Assembly: GCA_905221605.1 (NCBI GenBank)
Contig: CAJNDS010001513.1
Location: 723,610 to 787,609, forward strand
Source: Symbiodinium natans
Taxonomy: Eukaryota > Sar > Dinophyceae > Suessiales > Symbiodiniaceae
Direction: 5' to 3'
Length of the DNA: 64,000 bases
The position numbers and the translations under genes were made by a program. The notes under the pieces are model-generated. The model ran no database searches. It had not been told where the DNA came from and worked only from the letters and a program-made list of their open reading frames with translations. Below, in pieces: positions 47,569 to 58,778 of this stretch; within the stretch, counting starts at the first letter, position 1; each line of letters opens with the position of its first letter.

Positions 47569-48716
47569 CGAACATCATCGAGCACGTTTCTGCAGAGCTC
47601 AGTTCAGCTTAACCTAGGAATTTGCAATGCTGTTCATTCGGTCCTCGTGGGGATCGCAGGCGGGGTGTGTTCACGGATGAATTGTCGATGACGAATTTTG
47701 GGTTCTGCCTGACTCTGGCAGCATCCCTTGATGCCCTTTGAAGGCATCCCTAGAAGACGTGTTTTTCCATTTTCGGTGATATGGGATCGGACCCGTTTCG
47801 GTTTAGGTTCACTTATGTTCACTTGCATCATGGCTCCCGGCGACCGCGGAGAAAGTAAAGCAGGGCCTCGACAACGCGGCTTGACCAGCATACCGGCTGG
47901 AACCGAAAGTCGGAATGGTGACAGCTTGGGCCACCCGCTCAGGGGGCTGCCCCGACACTTGGTACAAGAATGCAGGTGCACAGCCCACTTCGCCCAAACG
48001 ACCTCGTGCCGAACATACACGAGTGGTTCTCGAGCCCAAGCCCTCCTGGAGGCCGGGTCAGGCCGTCGTCATTGTCACTTTAGGCGTCTGCTTGACGTCC
48101 GCACGCCTCAGAAACGACGCTGAGCATCGGGGCGACTTCGCCAATGATGGCACCGAGTCCGCGATCCAACGTCCGGGCGATCCACAAAGGACAGCCAAGG
48201 TGGGTGGCCCTGCGTGACATGATCACAACCGTGTGAAGGACGATGCGCCGGGTTCGACCGGAACAGAAAGTTCGAGGTTCCTCCGATTCTGCGCATGTGT
48301 CAAGGAGAGAGGAAGCGACGGGCCCACAAAGCGTGCTGATCGTGGTCCTGCACGACACACAGGATGTTCGCCTCTTTGCGCAAAAGGTGTCGGCAACGGC
48401 AGTAGTTTCGGACGCGGCCGACTTCGGTATCATTTGGGGACCTTGCTTTCGCCCAAGGCCAACACATTACCTGAAACTACATTATGTTTGCATCTTCGTC
48501 CACCCTGCGAAGCGAGCCTTTCAGGGGTGTGACCCCAAGATAAGTTTGGGACAAAGGCACTCGTGAACAGCATTTCTGCATGGTGAGACAGATCGCGATA
48601 GATTTCAAATCAGCCATTTCGTCTCAAGCCTTGCTTGCGAAATTCATGAACGACAGATTCACAATGATGTGGTTGTTACCGTGTTGGCTAGGATTCTCCG
48701 TGGCTTTCTGCATCAG

Positions 48717-50330
48717 ACGTGACGTTGTGGAATCGCTGGTGGAACGACCCGGCCACAATCTCGCCAAACAAGTTACTGCCGTGGGAAAAGGCGATTGGCA
48801 AGATGTTCAAGCTGATTTATCGAATGAGAAGATAGCGCACGACATCACAAGAGCGGCCATCGAGCAAGGCTGGTGGGTTGTCATGACACTCTGCTTGACC
48901 TGTTGGCATACTGATGATGACTCGACCCAGTCCTAGACTCAGAAGGAAGGTTTCTCATCCAATCCTTGAAATGCGTTGGTCTTGGTTGCTAGGCGAGGGC
49001 CAATGCGGGCCTTGTGCGTGACCGTCAGAATCTGTAGAAGGACGGTAGCTGATAGTAGGCCTTAGGCGGCCCTGAGCAGGCAACGTGGCTGCCTTGCGAA
49101 ATTTGCAAAGCAGGGGCGTGCGATTTGATGTTTCCGATTTGGTTTTTGAAGCTGTGCAAGCAAAGCAGACCTCAGCGTTGCAGTTCCTTATCGAGATGCA
49201 TGCCGCTGTGGACGATCGCAACAAGTATGGGGAAACGCCATCGTTTGAGGCTATCGCTCGACGTTGCGCGAGTTGCCTCGACTTACTGCTTGGCGCGAAT
49301 GCAAACCTGTCACAGCAGATATTGATAAACAAGCCTTGCAAGCAGACAAAGATTGAGAGGGGACGATGTGCCCAGAACTGGACCCTTGCGCACCAAGCAG
49401 CCGCCAAAGATGCAGCCGCGTTGACTCTCGCACAATCTTAACCGCAACAGGTTATGTTGCAGATTTGCGGCTGCTAGGGGGTCCTTAGTTGCACGCGCAA
49501 CGCCCTTCCCAGGAAGGTTCTTCGAAACCATGGTGCGCCATTAGATCGTCCAGCTTTTCATGGTTTCAGCCCTGCCCATGTTGCTGTGATCTACACCGAG
49601 AAGCAAGAGGTGTGGAGCCTACACGGCTTTTGCGTGCGGGGTACAGCGTGAGCGGCAGCTTGAAGTCTAGATGGCAGTGTCCAGTGCGTGGTAGCAAACC
49701 AACTTTGCTGCTGCAGTTTCTGTCATGAAGGTTGTAACGCATCTGCCCAAGGCCCAAAGTTCCAAAAGACCTTGCAAATTTCTCGCAAGGATAGCTTGGA
49801 GCAATTGGGAAGCTTGGGTGCCCGTCCAGGCCCTGGAATCACGCGTTCCTTCCTGGACATGTCCTGCTTTGTGCTGTCATTCCTGCAACTGATCCAGTTG
49901 GAATGGCCCAGGTTTAGACCTTGCTGATGACGACGGGCGCACACCAGCACACCTGGCGTGCTACTTTTTGGATGAAGCTTTGCCAGGCCATTCAGCCGCA
50001 ATCTTGATGCTGTGATGTTGCAAAGAGCTGGGGTGTTGCTGGTGCCGTGACATAGCCTCCATGATGTTGCCAGGAGAAAATGTTACCCGAGTGTTGGAAA
50101 TATTGCAGAAGTATGGGGCCAGACTGGATGTTTTGGACCGTCACGGCAGGTCGCCCGCGCACTACTGTTCATCCACTTTTGGTGGCAAGGGTCATCAAGC
50201 CAACGCGCAAGCGTTGGAGTTCTTGTATGAAGTTGTGCCTGCTTCGATCTTCGTCACTGACCACGATGGTCAGACCCCGGAAGCGCTCGCTGTGAAGAAA
50301 GATACTATAGCACAAGTTTTTTTCTCGAAG
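48717..50330 (+). CDS. Ankyrin-repeat protein, at least five exons
   Basis: Segments with ankyrin signatures follow one another. 48717-48876 reads LAKQVTAVGKGDWQDVQADL and is likely a pre-repeat exon. 49080-49430 includes GVRFDVSDLVFEAVQAKQTS, DDRNKYGETPSFEAIARR and NWTLAHQAAAKDAAAL. 49517-49609 (VLRNHGAPLDRPAFHGFSPA, then HVAVIYTEKQE, ending at a GT donor) is an exact 31-codon repeat. 49912-50008 reads LADDDGRTPAHLACYF. 50074-50330 contains EILQKYGARLDVLDRHGRSP, AHYCSS and later VTDHDGQTPEALAVKK. The G-x-TPxHxA consensus is recognisable but diverged. Ankyrin repeats mediate protein binding; nothing here indicates a partner or an attached catalytic domain. Both ends of the gene are unresolved, and the 49.91 kb exon runs into a stop unless spliced near 50008. 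Confidence 0.68.
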
Positions 50331-52405
50331 GTAGCCATTGAGACTGCTGCAAACACCTGCGACCTCCTGGAACGAGACGTGGGTGAACTATTCGATTGCC
50401 GACTGGACGATGTTTACATGCCAGCCGGGGTTGTGGCACAGCGGGCTCCGTCTGAGGGCCGGCTTCGTGCATTCAGATGCCCCAATGTTCAGGCTTGTCC
50501 GCTTCGCCGCAACTTGCGAGAGAGTGCCTCGGCTGGGGACTTTCACACATTCTGTGTCGGGTGCTGTTGCCGTTCAGTCTTTCCAAATTGAATAAAATGA
50601 GGAGCATGTGCAGCTGGATACGCATTGGATTCGATGGGATGTTCCAGGTGCGAGGCTGGGTTTGGCCGCGGCAACCAGGATCCATTTGTCTGCCAAAGCT
50701 GCGGTGATAAACCCTGGCTTCTCTGGGCCGGTCACATGGCAAAGCCGGCGGCATTGTATCTGCTGAGCATCCGATCAGCAAGGAAGTGACTTGGACTGCG
50801 TCTTCTTTTTTTATGTTTCATCACATCGGGTTCTGCAGGAGTTTGAGGGCTTCCAGCATCTACAGAAAGTTGTCTCACAGTCCAAAAACCTGCTATGTTT
50901 ATGGAGCGGTTGCTCTTCCCTTGGTTTTCGCCAAGCTTGGTCGAGGCCGGACAGGGACAGGCAAGGTGCCACGTTGAAGATCATCCTGTCGTTCAGCGCT
51001 GTTGCAGCATCTCTGTGGCCAGCGGTGCGAACTTCGGAGGCAGACAGAGTTGCAGCAACCCGTGCTGTTCTGCGCTTTCTGGTTGTGATGCTGATCAAGC
51101 CAGGGGCAAGAGGTCCACATTTCGCGTGTTGCATTCATTCCAAGGGCTAAGAAAAACCAGGAGTTCAACGTTGGCACGTCTTGCATGTGGACATGAAAGA
51201 CCATGTACGTGGGCAGTCACAAGTGGAAAAAAGAAAGAAGAAGTTACCGACAGCATTTTGACCAGCACTCATCTCAGCAAAGTAAATGAAGATTTGGGAC
51301 AACAGCTGCGGCTGGCTGTGCACGTTAACTTCGCGCACGAATCATCAGACAAATGACACAGTCGTGAGGACTGTGGTTCCTGAATGGTTGCGTGGCATGC
51401 GTTGCCTTTGGGGGTAACGCCGTGCTTTTCATTCCATCATCGATGCCAGCACTCAGCTGCAGCCTGGTCAGGCATACGGCGCTATGTCCGGCTTTCTGCA
51501 GAACCTCATTCTCACAGGTGCGGAAGCTTGTTGGACTCTTCCTGGCAGGACATGTTGACAACTGGGGTATTTGCTGTTTTGTTGGACACCCAACAAGCAA
51601 ATACCACGAGTTGCACAGACGCAGAAATTCGAACAAAGTCTCTTGCATTTGGTGTGGAATGCACGCGGGCAAGCGGGGGATGCGGTTTTCCCCACCTTCA
51701 GTGGGGTTGCTAGACTTTTAAGCACAGACGCGATCTCCAGCACATTTGTCGGAGGACAGGAGACCGGACAGGAGTATAGATATGAAGGCAGGAGACAGGA
51801 CAGGAAAGAGGACGATATGAGGACAGGCTTTGGAGTAACGCAGACACAACGCACACACAAAGCTCCATCATCAAAGTTTTCAAAGATATCTTCAAACAAA
51901 CACGATTGCCTATGATCAGAAAACTGTCACCTGTCAAGCATTGAGACAACAACATTGCGAGCCTGAGATCAAGAGCATCGCTGCAACTGAATCCTTGTGC
52001 AAGTGATAACAAGGGATTGAGAGACCCTTCAGGAAGGTTCGACAAGAATGCCAACTCACCATGCGGTCGTTCCCCCTTTGTTTTTCAAAGCAACAAAGGA
52101 CATGCCATTTCTCCACTGTAGTGATCGGCTACACTGAGAAAGCCAAAAACAACTCTTTGCGGAATACATAACTGTCACAAAACAACCCGGACCTCCATCA
52201 AAACTTTCAGCTCAACAGTGCCAGCAAGCTGTTGCTGCTTTCCTTGGGGGTTGTTCCGGACCAAGCAGCGCAGGTTTCACTAACGACCAAACCTGAACCC
52301 ACGAAGCCCCGTTGGGGAGCGATCTCGACGAAATCGCTGTTCCCGCAAGTGCAAGTGTGGTAACAGATCTCCTGTTCATACGAGTACCCAGAGAAGGATT
52401 GCCTC
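50331..52405. other. No confidently supported gene
   Basis: May include 3' exons of the ankyrin gene, but none is recognisable. Overlapping frames of 100-150 codons lie on both strands. A short GACAGGA-rich tandem tract occurs at 51751-51829. If the copia fragment continued, its integrase would be expected here on the minus strand; no such motif is visible. Confidence 0.4.
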
Positions 52406-53380
52406 TTACGAAGACACGATCTCCTTTCTGGTGCGACTCGCAACTTCATGTGCTTGACTCTCAACACTGGACTTCTCTGGGTGGAGTTCGAACTGGAATT
52501 CCAAGTTTCGCATCTGAGGCAGGGACATGAGAATCGGCGCATGGCCCGGTCGTACATGCACACGATCAACTGTTGGGTGCGTTTCGCCGACTCGGAGTTG
52601 GCAAAGGTGAACTGCGAGGTGGTCTCGGACATTCGGTACCAAAGGCCACAGTTCGGGTGATTGTCGCAGAACTCCATCAGATTCTGTGCGGACGTGCGTG
52701 AGGCCATAGCCGTGGTGCAGCCAAGATCCAAAACCGTTGTTTTTGCATCACCTTTGACGTCCTCGGTGCTGGTCGGGCTTGACATGTAGGAATGGCGCTC
52801 GACGCTTCAAAAACCATCAGAACTCAAGTGTTTCACAAGGAAGGTTGATGCCACGGCCGTTGGGGTTGCTGTTGGCGGCTTTGACGATTTGGGCTGAGCC
52901 ATGCTTGGAGTCACTCTTGCCTTCATTCTTGCTCCATTTGCCTTTGCATTTACCTTTCTTTACTTTCTTGCCTTTGCCTTTGGCGGCGAAGGATTCCTCG
53001 GCATTGCCCCAGGACCAATCTTCTTCCCCGGATTGCGCTCTGCCAAGATTCGGCTTGGTCTTCGGCCAAAGGGATTCTTTCCTTTCTTTCTTTTGAAGAA
53101 GCGTCTTGCACCAGAGCCCTTGCCTCTTCTTTTCTTCCCTTTCCCCCTTCGCCCTTGGCGCCACGCTTCATTCTTCGACCTTGGAATCGTCATACACCCA
53201 GAAGAAATGCTCGTCAACTTCAAGGAAACCCGCGGTGCCATCCTCTTCGTCCTCGACCCAGTGGCCTTCAGTGTTGTCCACGTAGCCATCGCCGATCATA
53301 AGGAAGGCCTTTCGGCCACCATGTCTAGGCGTGAGGAGAGCGCTGTCAACCGAAGCAGAAAACTTCGAGGTCAACCTCAC
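52406..53380 (-). mobile_element. Decayed Ty1/copia-like gag-protease fragment
   Basis: Read on the minus strand from 53380 down. An acidic aromatic segment comes first (DNTEGHWVEDEEDGTAGFLE, then VDEHFFWVYDD; 53168-53380). A Lys/Arg/Gly-rich stretch follows, spread over two or three frames (RRGKGKKRRGKGSGARRFFK and AAKGKGKKVKKGKCKGKW; about 52.83-53.17 kb). Next is a protease-like segment TVLDLGCTTAMASRTSAQNL with FTFANSE (52561-52734). After a frameshift near 52.58 kb comes APILMSLPQMRNLEFQFELH (52.47-52.53 kb). This order (acidic/aromatic gag tail, basic linker, D-L-G-C-T, F-x-F-A-N, P-I-L-x-S-L-P-Q-M) matches my memory of copia-type polyproteins abundant in dinoflagellate genomes. At least three frame changes and the missing integrase and reverse transcriptase show it is dead and truncated. 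LTRs were not seen. Confidence 0.65.
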
Positions 53381-54872
53381 GCAACTCGATCAAGAAGCAA
53401 GTCAGCACTTGCCTTTGATCCTGTGTCAGGTCCGACAGGGGCACGAAGATGAAAGCCACAAGGTTGGTCTGAGACCAAAGGAATGAACCACTTTTGGCCT
53501 TATCACGGCGGAACCGCTTCGGCTGGCCAGGTTACTTTAGCGTGCTGCATCATAGGGACAGACAGAGAGTTCGCACTTGCTGCCATGGCTCACGTGACAC
53601 GCAAAGCAAACTGTTGTCTTGTCCTTGATCTATGTCTAAATGAGTCTAAATATCAAAATGTCTATGTAGCGACTACAGTACTATGCATGGCACAGTGCCT
53701 GACTATGATGCATGGCCTACTCCTGGCCTGCAACTGCCAAAACTGCTCAAGCTAGGCTCGGCCAACATTGCTGTTGGCGTAACCGTTGAGCAAGCAGCAA
53801 CAGGGAGCAACCTCTCTCACAGTGACATGAAAGAGAATATCATAATCGTGCTACTACTATTATAGTTATAGTAAGACTAGTAGTAGTAATACTTCCTACC
53901 ACTACTGCTGCTGCTGCTGCTACAACAACTGCTGCTGCTACTACCACGACCACGACTCTGCGAGTATACTACGATGCTACGCTGCTGCTAGGATCTACTG
54001 ACGCCCCTACAGCCGCTGTTCGAAGATCAGAAGCTTTCTGGAAGCCTGTTTATGTTTAGAGTGTCGTGTGTATCTTGTTGTTGGTAAGATTAATATTGAC
54101 AGCTACACAGCCGGCATCAGCTTTGTGTGCGGAAAGCGCGACTCCAATGTCCTCTGCATTCTTTGTCTGCGCTCCTTGAGATGTTTCTGTGCTGCATATG
54201 GGGCCAGATTCCTGAGATTTGTACCACAGCATGGTTTCGTGAGAAGTAGAGGAGCTGAGCAGGGAGTGTCCGAACTATTGGTCTGTTTATCAGGAAGAAG
54301 CGATTATATGAAGTGGTCCGGTGTGACACTGGCACATTTATTTGCTCGAATGGTGGAACTCGCCATGGTGCTTTTTGTTTTTACATGTCAAACATGACTA
54401 AGCCATCCCGTGCTCGCCATGGGGCTGTATACGCATCTTCTGCGAAGGTTTCTAACCACTCGTGCTTCAGGTAAGATGCCACAATAGAAACCTTTGTTTG
54501 TTTGCACTGCTGCGTGTTTGGGCACTTTGCTTCAAGCAAAGAACGACTGCAAAGTGTGTTGCCCCGTTGCAGTATCAAAACTGAATAGTCATTGGATTGG
54601 TTCCTTGTCTGGATGTTGCTTGTATAACTCCTTTGACACGTGGGCTGCGATGTTTTCACACATGCCCGTGACACAGGCAACGTCATAGCTTCCAGCGCAA
54701 CCCCCTGGCACGGGCCAAGCATGGACTGCTTATTGCAAAAGCCGGATGCCTCGATGATGGAATGGCTGTTGGTCACCATAGCTGTTCCGACGACGCTTTC
54801 AGAAGGTTTAAGCCATCAGTCCCGCAGGTACTGTTTAGAGAGTCGGTCGCATAGGCTGTTCTCCCATTCCAG
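53381..54872. other. No confident gene; trinucleotide-rich tract
   Basis: Unique sequence that may hold upstream exons of the membrane protein starting at 54.87 kb (a 109-codon Cys-rich frame at 54068-54397 is a weak candidate). An ACT/GCT trinucleotide-rich tract (CTACTACTATTATAG, then CTGCTGCTGCTGCTAC) occupies about 53848-53992. Confidence 0.4.
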
Positions 54873-55813
54873 CGACAGACAAGGACGCTTGCCTTTGTGT
54901 CCACCGTGGTGATTTTCTGGCGGACACGATCCGAAGCAGATCTCACATCAATGTCGCTGAACCTACTCAGGCCATTGCTAGTTCTCACAAATTGTTTTTT
55001 GGCTGACGTTATGGGTGGGTTGTCCCGGTTTCTGCCTTGTATGCATTTCCAGAACAACGGCGCTGCTTTTCGCAGCTATGAACTCTGGAAAGCCTGTGAC
55101 AACACGCACTTGGTGGCCAGAGCCTTCATTTTGATGGGGACACTGCTTTGCGGTGTGCTTTGTGGCCCGTTTTTTTGGGCTTGGCTGATTTGCCGTTCGC
55201 AGACCTGGCCCACAGACGAGCGCAAGGAAAGACTAGGCCGCTTGGACTTCGATGCGGGGAGCATTTGTACAAGGCCCTGGTTGTAGATTTGAGCAACCTT
55301 GTTTTTCGACATGTAGCAAAGGCGTTGCTTGTGTGTTGTCCCTGCCAAGGCTATCTCATCTCAGGGTACAAGCAGAATGTCAGCAGTTGGGAAGCTGGTG
55401 TATTGGCTCGAAAATGCGCCCTTGTGATGGCAGCCTCAATCTTTCCTGTGAGTTACTCGCCGCTTTTGTTCCTTGCGACAGAGTTGGTCATCCTTGCTGC
55501 TAGCCTTACGATTCACGCATACATGCAGCCCTATGAAGACGATTTCCTGAACCGGATAGAACTTAGCACATTGGTGGCATCAGTCGCTGCAACTCTTTGC
55601 AGCATCATCATCACGCTCCAACCGGTTCAGTGGACTCTCGATCTTGGCTTTTGCAGCCCAGTGCTTGCTATTTTGGTGATGTCACTGCTTATGCCGTTCC
55701 TCTTCCTGGCAGTTGTGTTTTTCCGAGACGGCCTGGCCAGTCGACCTCCCGGATCGGATCTCGAAAGGACAGACACCGGCCAGACGGCAGCAGATTCAGC
55801 AAAGATAGACTGA
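54873..55813 (+). CDS. C-terminal part of a TRP/polycystin-like multi-pass membrane protein
   Basis: After an ATTCCAG acceptor one frame reads RTLAFVSTVVIFWRTRSEAD, then MSLNLLRPLLVLTNCFLADV, LSRFLPCMHF and the hydrophobic FILMGTLLCGVLCGPFFWAW. From about 55.26 kb the reading continues one frame over with LYKALVVDLSNLVFRHVAKA, EAGVLARKCALVMAASIF, LLFLATELVILAASLTIH, YMQPYEDDFLNRIELSTLVA, then two more hydrophobic segments and a polar tail ending in a TGA at 55811-55813. The order (helices, R-K before a helix, H-x-Y-x-x-P-Y followed by N-x-x-E) resembles the C-terminal membrane region of large dinoflagellate proteins that often carry Cys-rich ephrin-receptor-like ectodomains; the substrate is unknown. 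The upstream ectodomain exons were not found. The frame change near 55.26 kb has no visible intron, so it is either an assembly indel, a missed micro-intron, or a disabling mutation. Confidence 0.58.
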
Positions 55814-56131
55814 GTGGGTCACTGCAGGATGATGTGCCAAGACGGATGGAGGTGAGTCTTGCAGAAGCAGTTGATTTCCCATTACACCTCAGCACCAATC
55901 GAGAGCAAGCTGCGGAGCCGCTGGTCGACTCAGCTAGTCGATGCCGGCATGAAGGGGCAGCAAGGCTGCAAGCTCAAATACTTGCGACTCGATTTCAGCA
56001 TTCCTGGAAAAAGGGCTGCGGCTTGGGCTTGGGGGCAGGGAGCATCTGGCAAGTCTAGGCCCAGCAATTCTCGCGAATTTGCATGTTTGCGTGCAAGATG
56101 GCAGCTGTTTGCGTCAAGGGGTGGTTTGAGA
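55814..56131. other. Intergenic gap between two + strand genes
   Basis: About 320 bp separate the stop of the membrane protein from the chosen ATG of the next gene. No terminator or promoter motif can be recognised; dinoflagellate mRNAs are trans-spliced at AG sites, of which there are several here. Confidence 0.4.
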
Positions 56132-58512
56132 ATGCTGGTTCGTACGTTGCTGCTCGTGAGCGCCTTCCCTTGCACTGGGGAACGGCGCGATTTGAGCACT
56201 TTGTTCATTAACGATGAGGGGGTTCGGCATAAGAGTGCTTGCAGCGGCTTGTCGGAGTCGGCGTGTGCCGCAGAAGCCCAGTGTTTCTGGAAGACCAAAT
56301 GGCCTTACAAGTCATGGTGTGAGTCTGTTTGCAAAGACTACAGCTCCGAAGGCAGCTGCCCACATCCCCAATGTCGCTGGGCCCGGAGTGGATTTGGGAA
56401 ATTGTGGAAGAGTTGTGTTCCGCAGGATTTCAGCGCATGCCAAGCCAACCATTGTCCCGCCGCCGACTGTGTTAAAGTACCAGGCGAGGTACCCAAATGC
56501 TATCCAAAGTGTTACAGGTTCGGACATGACAAATGTCCTGCACCCATGTGCCGCTCTCACAAGGGTGGCCCATGTGAGCCGGCCCAAGTGGTGATGCAGG
56601 ACTGCCTTGATCTGAACAGGACGGAATGTACCCTTTTGGCTCCAGATCGATGCGCTTGGGGAGGACCGAGCTTGCTGCTTCTGTGTTGCTAGCACGGCTG
56701 CAGCCATGCATAGCTAGGCAAGCTTCGAGACAGTTTTTGCCAATCACCCCTGCAGGAGAGCCCGGAACCATGAGAAAGCTTCTGGACAAATTGTTCAAGA
56801 CAACAGATCCCAAAGAAGAACTTGGTTTTTGCGAAGAGGTTGGGTTTGTGGATGCATGGAATAAGCTCAAAAAGGGCCATTCGGCGGACTGGTTTGAAAC
56901 TTGCGCTAGCCTCAGCACGCATGCTTGCAGGAGTTTCACCGAACATTGCGAAGTCAGGAAATTTTTCAATCGTGTTGATCAGCGGCGATGCACCTTAAAC
57001 TGGAAGGAGGACGAGAGGGTTCAGATTGATGCCGTAAGCATCCGCCTCAGGGCAGCTTTGCGCTGGAAGAAATTCAAAGCTCACGCTGCTGAAAAGAGTT
57101 ACCAGGCACTGTTCTTGTCGCTCATGGCTGTTGGCGGACTGCTGCAGACCACATCAGATGTGATTCGGTTTGTTGGAGCTTTTACAGGCCACGTGGTCGG
57201 CCTGGTTCCTTTGATTGGGCAGCCACTTAAAAGGGTGATCGGAGGACGGGGCGCGAGAAACGGAGTCTTTCTTCACAGAGGAGAGAAACATGGGATATTT
57301 GACTATGTTGCAGATGGCGTTTTGCAGATAATGAATGCCGGCCGCTATGTCGTCTTTGACCCGATCACCTCCATGGAGGTTTCTGCAGAAGACATGATGA
57401 GCCGAAAAGATGACCCCGTCGGTCTGAGCATGAAATGGGAGCATGTGATGCTTCCTTCCATCAAGTTCTGCCAGCAGATGTTCAACAACGCAATGGTGCT
57501 TAGCGAAGAAACAGTCAGAGACCTTGCGAAAAAATTGCGGGAATCTGCTGATAGCTGCAGAGACCGCCTGACAGAGAATGTAGTCGGAGGAAGGATAGGC
57601 AAGGTCAATAAGTTCAATGGGCAGGCTCTCAGTGGGCTGAATGACGTGTGCGTGGATTTGTGTATGGCCCTGGTTGACACCTTGCACCACAACATTGCCA
57701 ACCTCATGCTGGCAGCTGGGATGGGGAGCAAGCCGTTGGACGAGTCCTGTGCCAGGTACGTTGTGCAACCAGTTGAAGCAGAGATGTTGGGTTGTTGTGC
57801 CGATCGCTGTGGCTGGACAGGCAAGTTCTGCAAAGACTGGCCCTTCATGAGCATTGCGTCCAAGAAAGTTTGGATTGCCGAATGTTGTACTGAGTACCAA
57901 GTTGTGGAAAAATCAGAGCGTAGCCGTCTTTGCGACAGTATCGGCAGCAAAGCCGAAAGAGAGGCCTTTCACAGAGAGGACCAGAAAGAGAATCCTGATG
58001 GATACTTAGCCAGGACTGCTGGCTACACTGCAGCGAAGCGCTGGAGGGAGCTGTTTGCACCGGCATCTTCGACTGATTCCTTGGTGCAGACGCAAAATGA
58101 CGATTGCGGCGAAAAGTTCAAAGACAAGAATCACTGCGGAAAGCTAAATGAAGACGCCGTGAGCGAGTGCACAAATGCAGGGGGTTGGGTGCCCATCAAG
58201 AAAGACAAGACATCGGGAGAGTGCGAGTCTATGTACCAGACAATGGAGCGCAACAACTTGCACGTCTCGGTGGAACATCCAGACGAATGTCTCGAAGCCC
58301 TTGAGCAAGAAGACTTGTGGGCAGTTGAATTTCATCTGGAGCAAGTGTCTGTGGACACAAGGAAGAGTTACCAAGCATCGTGCTACAAACACAAGAGGAG
58401 TGACGAGTTCTCGGACTGCTATGACTGCAGCGACAAGAGGAGATTGAAGGACATTTCCGAGAGAGACAAGCCTGAGAGCTTGGAAGCAACAGCTTACGTG
58501 TTTCTGCAGTGA
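56132..58512 (+). CDS. Secreted Cys-rich protein, ~762 residues, two exons
   Basis: The ATG at 56132 gives a plausible signal peptide (MLVRTLLLVSAFPCTGE). The first exon is Cys-rich. A motif C-x-x-L-x4-C-x5-6-C-x-W/K occurs three times: CSGLSESACAAEAQCFWK, CLDLNRTECTLLAPDRCAW and CASLSTHACRSFTEHCEVRK, the last in exon 2. A short intron of about 90 bp (roughly 56664-56755, ending CCCCTGCAG/GAG) joins the frames; its donor seems to be GA-type (GGAG/GACCGAG). Exon 2 is about 1.75 kb without interruption: a charged N-terminal part, a moderately hydrophobic stretch (LFLSLMAVGGLLQTTSDVIR to LVPLIGQPL), a helical middle part and a Cys-containing acidic C-terminus ending in TGA at 58510-58512. I recognise no family. 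The stop is preceded by TTTCTGCAG, so an additional acceptor and different C-terminus are conceivable. Confidence 0.58.
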
Positions 58513-58732
58513 TCTGATCTTTTGCGAAGACATGCAAAGAGGATTGGCTCTCAGTCACCAGTCCCTGACAGTAGCTTCTCTTTTGTGCAACCTTTGTGCC
58601 CGAAGAACAGCCAACGGGCCAATTGCAGCGATCCCAATCCGGAACCTGCTGTGCAGCTCTGTCATGCGACGAAACATGTTGATTTCGCCATGCACTGCTT
58701 TCAGCACGGTAGATTTGGGCTTTTGGTTTTAT

Positions 58733-58778
58733 GGTTTAGGGGTTAGGGTTTAGGGTTCAGGGTTTAGGTTTTTAGGGT
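58733..58778 (+). repeat. Short TTTAGGG tract
   Basis: About six imperfect units of TTTAGGG (GGTTTAGGGGTTAGGGTTTA) 220 bp after the Cys-rich protein's stop. Confidence 0.85.

Larger units (their letters stand above)
43451..48716. other. Mostly unassigned sequence
   Basis: About 5.3 kb with no confidently recognised family. One exon-like segment (44.21 kb), one tandem duplication (44.90 kb) and one minus-strand frame (47.22 kb) are listed separately. Between 47.7 and 48.56 kb at least three frames are open on both strands (up to 131 codons) with no recognisable motif. Confidence 0.4.

Noticed and set aside
56097-56118. Possible spliced-leader relic before the Cys-rich gene
   Set aside because: Only the 3' half (TTTGCGTCAAG) resembles the dinoflagellate spliced leader; ungapped identity over the full length is about half, not convincing.
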